Below, one piece after another: positions 8,069-16,319 of a stretch of 64,000 nt of DNA (positions are counted from its first letter, which is position 1; each line of letters starts with the position of its first letter). The stretch is from Alphaproteobacteria bacterium (lineage in GTDB: Bacteria > Pseudomonadota > Alphaproteobacteria > ATCC43930 > CGMCC-115725): assembly GCA_021325525.1 (NCBI GenBank), contig JAJPHB010000128.1:62001-126000 (forward strand), read 5' to 3'. The position numbers were made by a program, and so were the translations under genes. Under the pieces are notes generated by a model. It was not told where the DNA came from and did no database searches. It was given only the letters and a program-made list of their open reading frames with translations.

Positions 8069-8754
8069 AGCCGCTCGTCCTCATCGTCGAGGACGAGGCG
8101 GCGCTCGTCACCATGCTGCGCTACAACCTCGAGAAGGAAGGCTTCGCCGTCTGCGAAGCCGGCGACGGCGAGGAGGCGCTGCTGCAGATCGCCGAGCGCA
8201 AGCCCGACCTCGTGCTGCTCGACTGGATGCTGCCGCTGGTTTCGGGAATCGAGGTATGCCGCCGCATCCGCCGCGCGCCGCACTCGCGCTCGCTTCCGGT
8301 CATCATGCTGACGGCGCGCGGCGAGGAAGGCGACCGCGTGCGCGGCCTCGACAGCGGCGCCGACGACTATATCGTCAAGCCCTTCAGCCCGAGCGAGCTC
8401 ATCGCCCGCCTGCGCGCCGTCATGCGTCGCGCCCGGCCCGCCGCGGGCGAGGAGGTGCTGCGCTTTGCCGATGTCGCGATGAATCTGGCGCAGCACCGGG
8501 TGACGCGCGGCGGCCGCCCCATTCATCTCGGCCCGACCGAATTCCGCCTGCTGCGCTTCTTGATGCAGCATCCGGGCCGCGTCTTCTCGCGCGAGCAGCT
8601 CTTGGACCAAGTCTGGGGCCACGACGTCTATGTTGAGCCGCGCACCGTCGACGTTCATATCCGCCGCCTGCGCAAGGCGCTCAACGAGGAGGCCGCGTCC
8701 GACCTCGTGCGGACCGTGCGCTCGGCCGGCTACGCGCTCGACGCCCGGAGGTAG
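8065..8754 (+). CDS. phoB: phosphate regulon response regulator PhoB
   Basis: OmpR/PhoB-family response regulator of 229 residues. Receiver domain 1-120 with acidic pocket IVEDEAALV, phospho-acceptor Asp in LLDWMLPLVSGIE (about residue 53), Thr in MLTARGEEGD and Lys in YIVKPFSPSEL. The C-terminal winged helix (about 130-229) shows GPTEFRLLRFLMQHPGRVFS and VDVHIRRLRKALN. It would bind the Pho box at 3318 and activate the operon it belongs to. It ends eight bases before the convergent acetyltransferase gene. Confidence 0.96.
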   Translation: MKPLVLIVEDEAALVTMLRYNLEKEGFAVCEAGDGEEALLQIAERKPDLVLLDWMLPLVSGIEVCRRIRRAPHSRSLPVIMLTARGEEGDRVRGLDSGADDYIVKPFSPSELIARLRAVMRRARPAAGEEVLRFADVAMNLAQHRVTRGGRPIHLGPTEFRLLRFLMQHPGRVFSREQLLDQVWGHDVYVEPRTVDVHIRRLRKALNEEAASDLVRTVRSAGYALDARR

Positions 8755-8762
8755 GGACGGCC

Positions 8763-9287
8763 CTACAGGCGCTTCCGCACGCGCGCCAGGGCCGCATCCT
8801 CCGGATGATCCTCGATGGTAAAGCCGTGCTCGCGCGCCATCTGCAGCATCGTCTCGTTCTCGCGCAGCACGTCGCCCCACGCTTCCGTCATGCCCATGGC
8901 CTTGGCGCGCGCGAGCACGCGCCCCAACAGCAGATAGCCGATGCCGCGGCCTTTCATGTCGGTGCGGACGGCGAGCGCATATTCGCCGCGCCGCCGCGTC
9001 TCGTCGGCGAAGAGACGGGCGACGCCGAGGAAATCGGCGCCCGTCTCGGGCAAGGCGGCGATGGCGATCTCGCGCCCGGGATCGGGATGCGACAAGCGGA
9101 AGGCGAGGGCCGGGCTCAGCTCGCGGATCGGCGCGAAGAAGCGCAGGCGCACATCATCGGGCGACATGCGGCGGAGGAGCTCCTGGAGGAGCCCCTCGTC
9201 GCCGGGTGCGATGTCGCGCAGGCGAATGGCCGTGCCATCCGGCAGCCGCGCCGTTTCTACCGCCGCCCCGTGCCGCAGCTCCGCCAT
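8763..9287 (-). CDS. GNAT-family N-acetyltransferase
   Basis: A 174-residue GNAT domain. It opens with IRLRDIAPGDEGLLQELLRR and RLRFFAPIRELSPA, a sequence style typical of the acetyltransferase half of Pat/acyl-CoA-synthetase-like protein acetylases, and has the acetyl-CoA loop RTDMKGRGIGYLLLGRVL. ATG 9287 (MAELRHG) was chosen over the in-frame ATG 9341, whose extra residues are low-complexity. It is convergent with phoB with almost no gap. The substrate may be a protein lysine or a small molecule; sequence does not decide. Confidence 0.82.
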   Translation of the reverse strand: MAELRHGAAVETARLPDGTAIRLRDIAPGDEGLLQELLRRMSPDDVRLRFFAPIRELSPALAFRLSHPDPGREIAIAALPETGADFLGVARLFADETRRRGEYALAVRTDMKGRGIGYLLLGRVLARAKAMGMTEAWGDVLRENETMLQMAREHGFTIEDHPEDAALARVRKRL

Positions 9288-9361
9288 GCGTCTTCCGTTT
9301 CGCCCTGTCCCGCCTCCATCGAGAGATGGGGAGGGGGGCACCGCAGCGAAAGTGCGGCCGC

Positions 9362-11449
9362 TCAGGGCGTTTCGCGGGCGGGCGGCGCGTAGGCCGAAGG
9401 CGGCGCGGCAGGGCCGTTGCGGGCGAGGCTCGGCGCCGCATGCGAGGCGCCGCCGAACAGCGCCTCGAACCAGCTCGGCAGGTGCGAGGCGGGCGCCGAG
9501 GCCACCGCCGGCCCGGCCGGCAGCAGCGATCCTGGCAGCGGCCGGGGCGGCAGGCCTTTTTCCGCCTCCATCATGAAGGCATGCCAGGTCTGCGCCGGCA
9601 GGCTGCCGCCCGTCACCTTGTTCATGGGCTGATTGTCGTCGTTGCCGAACCAGACGCCGGCGACGAGGTCGGCGGTGAAGCCGATGAAGAGCGCGTCGCG
9701 ATAGTCTGATGTGGTCCCGGTCTTGCCGGCGGCCGGCCGATCGAGCGCCGCCGCGCGTCCCGAGCCGCGGCCGACGAGGACGCCCTCCATGAGCTGCGTC
9801 ATCTCGGCCTCGATCTCGGGCGCGATGACGCGGCCCGGCCCCGAGCCGTTGCGCTGGAAGAGAATGCGGCCGTCGCGCCCGCGCACCTCTTCGATGCCGT
9901 AGGGCCAGGCGCCGATGCCGCCATTGGCGAAGGCGGCATAGGCGGCGGTGAGGTCGATGAGGCTGACCTCGCTGGTGCCGAGGGCGAGGCTCGCATCATT
10001 GGCGAGCTCCTCGGTGATGCCGAGGCGGTGCGCGGCGGCGATGACGCGCGGAATGCCGGCGCGCATCTCGACCTGGACGGCGACCGTGTTGATCGATTGC
10101 GCGAAGGCCTCGGCGAGCGTGACGGGACCGAGATAGCGGTGCGTGTAGTTGTGCGGCGTCCATTTGCCGACGGTGAAGGGCGCGTCGACCATGCGATCGT
10201 TGGGCGTCAACCCGGCTTCGAGCCCGGCGAGGTAGACGAAGGCCTTGAAGGAGGAGCCGGGCTGGCGCAGGGCTTGCGTCGCTCGGTTGAACTGGCTGCC
10301 GCCGTAATCGCGGCCGCCGACGATGGCGCGTACCGCGCCGTCATGGCTCATGGCGACGAGGGCGCCCTGGCTCACGGCGAATTTCGCGCCGTCGCGCTTC
10401 AGCGTGTCGGTGACGGCCGCCTCCGCCGCCGCCTGGAGGCGCGGATCGAAGGTCGTCTTGACGGTCAGATCCTGATTTTCGAGGCCGCCGAAATCGGCAA
10501 GCTGCTCGACGATCCAGTCGGCGAAGTAGCGGCTCCCCGCGTGGTTCGAGGTGACGGCGGCAAGCTGCGTCGATTGCCGCGCCGCGGCCTCCGCCTCGTC
10601 CTGCCGGATGAAGCCGGCATCGACCATATTGGCCAGGACCTGCTCGGCGCGCCCCGCGGCGCGCTCGCGATTTTGCGCCGGGCTGAAGCGCGTCGGCGCC
10701 TTCAAGAGCCCGGCGATGACGGCGGATTCATAGAGCGTGAGCTGCCGCGCGGATTTGTCGAAATAGCGGTGTGCCGCCGCGTCGACGCCATAGGTGCCGG
10801 CGCCGAGATAGACGCGGTTCAAATAGATTTCGAGGAGCTGGTCCTTGGTGAATTTGCGCTCGAGCCAGAGCGCGAGCAGCATCTCCTGGATCTTGCGGCG
10901 CCAGGTCCGGTCGGGCGTGAGAAAGAGGTTCTTCGCGAGCTGCTGGGTGATCGTGCTGCCGCCCTGGACGACATGCCCCGCGCGCAAATCGATGAAGGCG
11001 GCGCGCAAGAGCCCGACGAGGTCGAGACCGAAATGGCTGTAGAAGCGCCGGTCCTCGGTGGCGATCACGGCCTCCGGCAGGTATTTCGACATTTCGCGCA
11101 GCTTGACCGGCTCGCCGAAGAGATCGCCATAGGTGGCGAGCAGCGAGCCGTCCGCCGCCAGCAGGGTCACGCTCGGCCGCCGCATCGCCGTCTTGAAGTC
11201 GCCGGTCTCGGGTAGGGTGAGGGCGAAATAGGCGATCATGCCGCCGAAAATGACGGCGCCCCAGATGCCGAGGACCAGCGACCAGCGCAGCGCCGCCCAG
11301 GCGAGCCGCCGCCGCCAGCCGCCGCCGGGCTTCTTGGGTGGCGCGGCGCGACCGCGCCCCGACCGCTCCGTCGGCTTCGCCGCCTTGCCGGCCACGGGCA
11401 GGCGATCCTCGGGGTCGAGGCGGAGGTCGAAGTTTCGGCGGCTAGCCAT
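9362..11449 (-). CDS. class A penicillin-binding protein, PBP1A family
   Basis: Bifunctional peptidoglycan glycosyltransferase/transpeptidase, 695 residues. A basic cytoplasmic tail (1-50) precedes one membrane anchor (about 52-75). The GT51 domain shows ATEDRRFYSHFGLD (catalytic Glu), GGSTITQQLAKNLFL and RKIQEMLLALWLERKFTK. The transpeptidase has SxxK in RQPGSSFKAFVYLAG (Ser near 398), SIN in AQSINTVAVQ and KTG in AGKTGTTSDYRDALF. The C-terminal 60 residues are Pro/Ala-rich and periplasmic. It stands alone, 74 bases from the acetyltransferase. Confidence 0.96.
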   Translation of the reverse strand: MASRRNFDLRLDPEDRLPVAGKAAKPTERSGRGRAAPPKKPGGGWRRRLAWAALRWSLVLGIWGAVIFGGMIAYFALTLPETGDFKTAMRRPSVTLLAADGSLLATYGDLFGEPVKLREMSKYLPEAVIATEDRRFYSHFGLDLVGLLRAAFIDLRAGHVVQGGSTITQQLAKNLFLTPDRTWRRKIQEMLLALWLERKFTKDQLLEIYLNRVYLGAGTYGVDAAAHRYFDKSARQLTLYESAVIAGLLKAPTRFSPAQNRERAAGRAEQVLANMVDAGFIRQDEAEAAARQSTQLAAVTSNHAGSRYFADWIVEQLADFGGLENQDLTVKTTFDPRLQAAAEAAVTDTLKRDGAKFAVSQGALVAMSHDGAVRAIVGGRDYGGSQFNRATQALRQPGSSFKAFVYLAGLEAGLTPNDRMVDAPFTVGKWTPHNYTHRYLGPVTLAEAFAQSINTVAVQVEMRAGIPRVIAAAHRLGITEELANDASLALGTSEVSLIDLTAAYAAFANGGIGAWPYGIEEVRGRDGRILFQRNGSGPGRVIAPEIEAEMTQLMEGVLVGRGSGRAAALDRPAAGKTGTTSDYRDALFIGFTADLVAGVWFGNDDNQPMNKVTGGSLPAQTWHAFMMEAEKGLPPRPLPGSLLPAGPAVASAPASHLPSWFEALFGGASHAAPSLARNGPAAPPSAYAPPARETP

Positions 11450-11647
11450 GGCCCGAGCCTCGCCATCCGCCCGGCGCCGCCCTCACGCCAGGGTTTCCCA
11501 TGCCGCGCCCGGAGCTGTCATGGCGCGGAAGATAGCATATCTCGGCGGCGCTTCCGGTCGCGGCACGCATGGCCTTCAAAAGGACACGCGAATTCGGTTT
11601 TTTCGTGGCGAGGACGCCGTCATGCGCGCTTGAGGCGAGGTGGTGGC

Positions 11648-12574
11648 TCACGCCTCGTCATGCGAGACCATGGCGCGGCCGGCCACCCTCATCTCGGCGC
11701 GGAGCACGCTGCCGCTCGCCGATTCGGTGATGAAGAGCGAGCGGCGGTCGGCGCCGCCATAGGCGAGGTTTGTGGTCGCGAGGCCGGCGCAGGAGCGGAT
11801 GCGCCAGCGCGGCTCGCCGAGGCGGTCCACGACCCAAACCGAGCCGCGGCCCGGATCGCAGATGGCGAGGGCGTCCTCCTCGTCCATGGCGAGCCCGTCC
11901 GGGCCGGCGATTCCCGCCGGAATCTGCGCGAAGACATTCGCCTTGGAGACGCCGGCATCGCGCGTCACCGCCATGCGCCAGACCTGGCCGGCGCGGGTCA
12001 TCGCGACGTAGAGGTGGCGCTCGGCGCGGTCGAGCACGATGCCGTTGGGGCTCGGCCCCGTCGCGATGAGGCATTCGAGGCGGCCATCGGCGGCAAGACG
12101 ATAGACCCGCCCCGTCGGATCCTGCATGCCGGTCTGGCCCTGGTCGGTGAAATAGATGTCGCCATTGCGGGCGATGACGAGGTCGTTCAGCCCCTTGAAG
12201 CCCTCGCTGCGGATATGACCCAGCACCTCCTCGACGCGGCCCGTCGCCGGATCGAGGCGCATGAGGCCGTTGCGGTAGTCGGTGATGAAGATCGTGCCGT
12301 CGCGGGCGATCTTGAGGCCGTTCGGCCAGCCGTCATATTCGCTGACGAGCGTCCACTCGCCCTGGGTCGAGATGCGGAAGATGCGGCCGTGCGGAATGTC
12401 GGTGACCCAGAGATTGCCGGCGCGGTCGAAAGACGGCCCTTCGAGGAAGGAGTGGATTGCCTCGCCGCCGCGGTTGGCATCGGCCCAGGCCGTCCGCACC
12501 GGTTTGCGGAAGCGGTCGGGAAGGCGCGTGAAGACCGTTGTCGGAATGTCCTGCGGCGGCGCGAAATAGCTCAT
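11648..12574 (-). CDS. SMP-30/gluconolactonase/LRE family protein
   Basis: Six-bladed beta-propeller lactonase-type protein of 308 residues. Family marks: EGPSFDRAGNLWVTD (metal-ligand Glu), GLKIARDGTIFITDYRNGLM, GLNDLVIARNGDIYFTD (metal-ligand Asn), GPSPNGIVLDRAERHLYVA and GPDGLAMDEEDALAICD (metal-ligand Asp). Members hydrolyse sugar lactones or similar esters with a divalent metal. ATG 12574 (MSYFAPPQD) is preferred to an in-frame ATG 13 codons upstream. No signal peptide, so cytoplasmic. Convergent neighbours give no pathway link. Confidence 0.88.
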   Translation of the reverse strand: MSYFAPPQDIPTTVFTRLPDRFRKPVRTAWADANRGGEAIHSFLEGPSFDRAGNLWVTDIPHGRIFRISTQGEWTLVSEYDGWPNGLKIARDGTIFITDYRNGLMRLDPATGRVEEVLGHIRSEGFKGLNDLVIARNGDIYFTDQGQTGMQDPTGRVYRLAADGRLECLIATGPSPNGIVLDRAERHLYVAMTRAGQVWRMAVTRDAGVSKANVFAQIPAGIAGPDGLAMDEEDALAICDPGRGSVWVVDRLGEPRWRIRSCAGLATTNLAYGGADRRSLFITESASGSVLRAEMRVAGRAMVSHDEA

Positions 12575-12613
12575 GGCGCGAGAATAGCACGAAGAGCGCC
12601 GGGAGCGGGCCAA

Positions 12614-13012
12614 CTATGAGCCGAATCGTCGAATCGCTTCCCTGCGGCGGCGCAGCAACTCGCGCACGATGTCCAGAAGCTCGTCGCGCAGCGGCAGTGG
12701 CGCGACGGCGACGATGCCGGCGCTAGGCTCGTGCATTTCCGGAAACCACCGCGCCGTCATCGGCAGTTTCGCGATGCGCTTGAGGTAAAGGACGAACGGC
12801 CTTTGGTTGAGGCGCGCCGCTCCGTCGCGGCCGAAGACGCGGACACCCAGCGGAAGCGGTACGTCTGCTGGCCAGGAGCGGGACGAGGTATAGGCGACCA
12901 GCGCCAGTGGCGGCGCGACGGCGAGGCAATAGCCGATATGGAGGAGCCCGGGGCGCCGCGGCTGTTCGGCTGTCGGAAACAAAACCTTGACGAACGCGCC
13001 CTCGGCAAGCAC
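12614..13012 (-). CDS. putative toxin of a RHH toxin-antitoxin pair (PemK/MazF-like?)
   Basis: A 132-residue protein beginning at GTG 13012 (MLAEGAFVKVLFPTAEQ). It is read 13 bases after the stop of a ribbon-helix-helix antitoxin-like gene. The chain runs G-x-V-K-V-x-F-P, RRPGLLHIGYCLAVA, LVAYTSSRSW, RPFVLYLKRIAKLP and ends with a charged helix LRDELLDIVRELLRRRRE. This order resembles the small SH3-like barrel of MazF/PemK ribonucleases, but no diagnostic residue is certain; treat the toxin call as inference from position, size and layout. The open frame extends upstream across the antitoxin gene, which is why GTG 13012 was chosen. Confidence 0.55.
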   Translation of the reverse strand: MLAEGAFVKVLFPTAEQPRRPGLLHIGYCLAVAPPLALVAYTSSRSWPADVPLPLGVRVFGRDGAARLNQRPFVLYLKRIAKLPMTARWFPEMHEPSAGIVAVAPLPLRDELLDIVRELLRRRREAIRRFGS

Positions 13013-13025
13013 GCGGGCGTGAGCC

Positions 13026-13319
13026 TCATTCCGGGTCGGGAATGGACAGGAGCTCCGCAACGAGCGCCTTGCGCTGCTCGTAACGCTCTTCCGGTTCCTC
13101 GGCACCGCGCCCGAGGGGGCCAGGCGTCAGCTCCGCCGCCTCGGGAGCGGCATAGACGGAAATGACACGGCGCGCCTCGTCCTTCGCCGCGAGATCGCGG
13201 AGGACCAGCGTCTCCACATAGTTGGTCGGCGTCCGGTTCTCGGCGGCGGCGAGCGCCGCCAAACGCTCGAAGCGCCCCGCATCGAGCCGGAGGGTCAGCG
13301 CCTTGTAACTTCGAGCCAT
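13026..13319 (-). CDS. ribbon-helix-helix antitoxin-like protein
   Basis: A 97-residue protein, MARSYKALTLRLDAGRFERL, whose first 50 residues look like a CopG/Arc ribbon-helix-helix: a short beta strand (YKALTLRLD) followed by two helices (FERLAALAAAENRTP and NYVETLVLRDLAAK). The acidic second half (GRGAEEPEERYEQRKALVAEL) would bind and neutralise a partner. It precedes the putative toxin gene by 13 bases. ATG 13319 was chosen; the frame is open for 36 further codons but those cross the palindromic operator-like region. It probably represses its own promoter at 13324-13377. Confidence 0.65.
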   Translation of the reverse strand: MARSYKALTLRLDAGRFERLAALAAAENRTPTNYVETLVLRDLAAKDEARRVISVYAAPEAAELTPGPLGRGAEEPEERYEQRKALVAELLSIPDPE

Positions 13320-13323
13320 GGCA

Positions 13324-13377
13324 GCAATATGGCGCTTGCTGCAGCATATTGCAAGATATTGCATCACTATGATGCAA
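13324..13377. promoter_or_regulatory. operator-like cluster of TTGCA repeats before the antitoxin gene
   Basis: AT-rich island in GC-rich surroundings. Two direct copies of ATATTGCA lie 10 bases apart (13346, 13356), an inverted partial copy GCAATAT lies at 13324, and the second copy runs into a perfect palindrome TTGCATCA-CTA-TGATGCAA (13359-13377). Repeats one helical turn apart suit a ribbon-helix-helix repressor. It lies between the antitoxin start (minus strand) and the bicupin gene (plus strand). Confidence 0.6.
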
Positions 13378-13444
13378 AGCCCAACCTTGATGCGCGGCCT
13401 CAGCCGCTCGACTATGCTGGAAGCCAAACCGGCGGAGGATCTCG

Positions 13445-14530
13445 ATGCCGCAACACCGCTTCATCGATCGCACCGGCGCGGCGCCGGAGCCGATCGCCCT
13501 CTGGCCGTCGATCGTCATCCCGAAGGAGGCGATCGATGCCGAGATCGAGCGCCTGGCTTCGCTGCCGCGTCCGCGGAATGGCCGCCGCCGCTCCCTCATC
13601 GCCCATCCGCAGGCCGATGCGGGCAACGGCCTCGCGCCCGGCATCGAGGTCGCGCTCGAAGTGCTGCTGCCGGGCGAGCGCACCCTCCCGTATCGGCAGA
13701 ACTCGACGCAGATCAACTTCGTCATTCGCGGCGCCGGGCACAGCGTCATCAATGGGCGACGCCGCGACGTCGCGCTCTACGACGTCTGGAACACGCCGTC
13801 GATGATGATCTATTGGCACGGCAACGACACGAGCCAGATCCAGGCGCGCCTCACCTACTCGAATGCGGCGCTCCTTGAAAAGTTGAACATCCATTACGTC
13901 GAGGAGGACCCGAAGCCGGTCGAGAAGGTGGCGCCGGAGACCATGTCCGAAGAGGACCGCAAGCGCCGCAAGAGCCCCTTCGGCACCTTCCAGCTCAACG
14001 CCGAGGGCGCCTTCCTCATGCCCTACGAGACGCTCATCAACCCGCCCGCCGTCGAATCGAAGGCGCTGCACTGGCCCTGGGCCGAGGTGAAGGCGCATCT
14101 CGACAAGCTAGAAGCCCTCGGCAAGGACTATGTCGGTCGCCGCCTCTATCTCCTCTACAATCCGATGACCGGCCGCACCAACGGCACGACCCCCAATTTC
14201 TTCGCGACGATGACGATCCGCCCGCCGCGCATCGTGGACCGCCCGCACCGCCATACTTCGGCGGCGATCAACTATTATTTCCACGGGCGCGGCCGCTCGA
14301 CCGTCGAGGGCGAGGTGCTGGAATGGAAGGCGGGCGACCTCATGCTCTCGGCGCCGGGCTGGGCCGTCCACAACCACGCCTCCTATGACGAGCATGTCTA
14401 CGAGCTGACGGTGCAGGACCAGCCGCTCAACATCGCCATGGAATCGCTGCTCTGGCAGGAGAGCCTCAAATTGCCGATGGCGGTGCTGGGACAGCAGGAA
14501 GGCTTCGGCACGAACCGCGCGGCGGGGTGA
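13445..14530 (+). CDS. bicupin protein, gentisate 1,2-dioxygenase-like
   Basis: A 361-residue two-cupin protein. The first cupin (about 70-140) includes LEVLLPGERTLPYRQNSTQINFVIRG; its usual metal histidines are largely replaced. The second (about 255-330) has RPHRHTSAAINYYFHG and a late histidine in VHNHASYDEHVYEL, so it can bind iron. This arrangement resembles gentisate/salicylate dioxygenases, but the overall sequence diverges and the ring substrate is unknown. ATG 13445 follows GGAGGATCTCG. It is monocistronic and followed by a palindromic repeat. Confidence 0.75.
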   Translation: MPQHRFIDRTGAAPEPIALWPSIVIPKEAIDAEIERLASLPRPRNGRRRSLIAHPQADAGNGLAPGIEVALEVLLPGERTLPYRQNSTQINFVIRGAGHSVINGRRRDVALYDVWNTPSMMIYWHGNDTSQIQARLTYSNAALLEKLNIHYVEEDPKPVEKVAPETMSEEDRKRRKSPFGTFQLNAEGAFLMPYETLINPPAVESKALHWPWAEVKAHLDKLEALGKDYVGRRLYLLYNPMTGRTNGTTPNFFATMTIRPPRIVDRPHRHTSAAINYYFHGRGRSTVEGEVLEWKAGDLMLSAPGWAVHNHASYDEHVYELTVQDQPLNIAMESLLWQESLKLPMAVLGQQEGFGTNRAAG

Positions 14531-14619
14531 ACGACTTCAGCGCGGAGGGCGCACAAGATCAGTTCTGTGCCCTCGGCATTGAGACATCCGCAGTCCCAGC
14601 GGCATACTCTGAGTGACTC

Positions 14620-14709
14620 CCCCTCACCCTGCCCTCTCCCCCTCCGGGGGAGAGGGTTGCAAAGGGTTGGCGAGGCAGCGCCGAGCCTTACCTGGAGCTG
14701 GGTGAGGGG
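14620..14709. repeat. palindromic extragenic repeat
   Basis: Outer arms CCCCTCACCC (14620) and GGGTGAGGGG (14700), inner stem CCCTCTCCCCC-t-CCGGGGGAGAGGG (14632-14656). Same family as the repeats at 4511, 35257 and 62587. It separates convergent bicupin and threonine synthase genes and may act as a two-way terminator. Confidence 0.85.
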
Positions 14710-14735
14710 CGCGCCACGGGCGCGGCGTATCACGT

Positions 14736-15896
14736 CTATCCGGCGCCCAGCAGCTCGCCGATGCGCCGCGTCGCCTTAAGGCCGCTGCCGGTGAGGAGGA
14801 GGACGGTCGTCTCCTCGGCGCGGATCGTCCCTTCGACCACGAGTTTCGAGAGCGCGGCCGCCGTGCCGGCGGAGGTCGGCTCGACATAGAGGCCGGCCGC
14901 CGCCAGCTCGCGGAAGGCGGCGATGATCTCGTCCTCGCTCACCGTCACCGTGGCGCCGCCCGAGCGGCGCAGCGCCCCCAGCACTTCGCGCAGCCGCACG
15001 GGCTTGGCGATCGCCGTGCCCTCGGCGATGGTGGGCGCGATCGCGACTGGCACCGGCTCGTCGGTGCCGCGCACGAAGCTCGCATGGATGGACGCGCAAT
15101 TTGCCGGCTGGACACCGAAGAGGCGCGGCAGGCGGCCGATCTCGCCATGGCGCAGCAGCTCGCAGAAGCCGATGTCGCAGCCGAGCACGTTGCTGCCGGC
15201 GCCGAGCGGCACGATGACGTTGTCGGGCGCGCGGAAGCCCAGCTCCTCCCACAGCTCGTAGGCGAGCGTCTTGGTGCCTTGCAGGAAGAAAGCCTGCCAA
15301 TTGTGGCTCGCATAGAAGATGCGCTCGGCCTGGCGCAGCGCTTCCTCGGCGGTGTCCTGGCGCGTTCCCGGGACGAGCTCGACCTCGGCGCCGTAGGCGC
15401 GCATCTGCACCGTCTTGCCGGGCTGCGTTGCCGCCGGCACCAGGATCTTGGCGCCGATCCCGGCCGCGGCGGCGTAGCCGGCGATGGCGGCGCCGCCATT
15501 GCCCGAGCTGTCCTCGAGGACGCGCTCCACGCCCTGCTGGCGCAACACCGAGATCATCACCGAGGCGCCGCGGTCCTTGAAGCTCCCCGTCGGCATCAGA
15601 TAGTCGAGCTTGAAGAGCGCCTGGACGCCGCGCCAGGCGCGCCGGACGAGTGGCGTCATCCCTTCGCCGAGCGAGACCGGGTTGCGCACCGCGAGCGGCA
15701 GCGCCGCGGCATAGCGCCACAGCGAGCGCCGGCTCCGGTCGATGTCGCCGCGCCCGATGCCGGGCAGCGGCGAGATCATGAGCGGATGGCCGCTCTCCGA
15801 GCGCCAGCGCGGCCGGTCCAGGGGATAGCTCTCGCCGCTCGCGAGATTGACATAGGCGGCGGTATCGGCGCGCGCGGTCATCGGGTCATTGCTCAT
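14736..15896 (-). CDS. thrC: threonine synthase family PLP enzyme
   Basis: Fold-type II pyridoxal-phosphate enzyme, 386 residues, expected to convert O-phosphohomoserine to threonine. PLP lysine in TGSFKDRGASVMI (near residue 109), phosphate loop GAGSNVLG, and SSGNGGAAIAGYAA. The N-terminal part SLGEGMTPLV is typical. It is the shorter plant/archaeal-like class, close in sequence to cysteate/2,4-diaminopropionate-type relatives, so a side reaction on another substrate is possible. Stands alone between two repeats/TA elements. Confidence 0.85.
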   Translation of the reverse strand: MSNDPMTARADTAAYVNLASGESYPLDRPRWRSESGHPLMISPLPGIGRGDIDRSRRSLWRYAAALPLAVRNPVSLGEGMTPLVRRAWRGVQALFKLDYLMPTGSFKDRGASVMISVLRQQGVERVLEDSSGNGGAAIAGYAAAAGIGAKILVPAATQPGKTVQMRAYGAEVELVPGTRQDTAEEALRQAERIFYASHNWQAFFLQGTKTLAYELWEELGFRAPDNVIVPLGAGSNVLGCDIGFCELLRHGEIGRLPRLFGVQPANCASIHASFVRGTDEPVPVAIAPTIAEGTAIAKPVRLREVLGALRRSGGATVTVSEDEIIAAFRELAAAGLYVEPTSAGTAAALSKLVVEGTIRAEETTVLLLTGSGLKATRRIGELLGAG

Positions 15897-16001
15897 GCGC
15901 TCATGAGAGGCTGCGTGCCAGCAAGGACATTACCCGTTATTAGCACTTGGTAGCGCCCTGCCCCAAAACCCTCCGAGGTTCGCGTATGGCATCTGCCAGC
16001 A

Positions 16002-16020
16002 TATGTCAATACATGACATA
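16002..16020. promoter_or_regulatory. perfect palindrome just before the TumE-like gene
   Basis: TATGTCA-ATACA-TGACATA, 7-5-7 perfect inverted repeat ending eight bases before the ATG at 16029. Position over the promoter/leader suits autoregulation by the helix-turn-helix partner encoded by the second gene of the pair. Confidence 0.65.
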
Positions 16021-16028
16021 CTGGCGAA

Positions 16029-16319
16029 ATGGCCAAGGCAACCCTGATCGTTCATGAGCGCCGGATCGATGCGTCCGGCGGCATTCTAGAGATCAAGATG
16101 TGGCGCGTCCCTGACCCAGTGAAGCCCTCGCGGCACGAATACAAATATTCGATGTTTTACGGGGCGACCGGGTGTCCGACTTGTGGGATTCGACAACGAG
16201 CCGGGCAAAGGCGACACATGCACATAGCGGGAACCGAGAAGCCGTACACGTTCAGAAGCCTTGACCAGCTATTAGCAGATTTCTTCGCCGAGGTTCGAAA
16301 GGCAGGAGGTGAGCCGTGA
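16029..16319 (+). CDS. TumE (DUF6516)-like toxin, with a compensated internal frameshift
   Basis: A 96-residue frame whose ends match the TumE/DUF6516 toxin family: start MAKATLIVHERRIDASGGIL, IKMWRVPDPV, HEYKYSMFYG, and end GTEKPYTFRSLDQLLADFF. The middle (residues about 49-62, CPTCGIRQRAGQRR) does not fit. The next frame over the same bases (16174-16215) reads VRLVGFDNEPGKGD, exactly the family core that precedes a His-x-His. So one base has been gained before 16174 and one lost near 16215, restoring the frame. The toxin core is therefore garbled, and the protein is likely inactive unless these are sequencing errors. GC is lower than in neighbours. A GTGA overlap joins it to the partner gene. 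Confidence 0.65.
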   Translation: MAKATLIVHERRIDASGGILEIKMWRVPDPVKPSRHEYKYSMFYGATGCPTCGIRQRAGQRRHMHIAGTEKPYTFRSLDQLLADFFAEVRKAGGEP

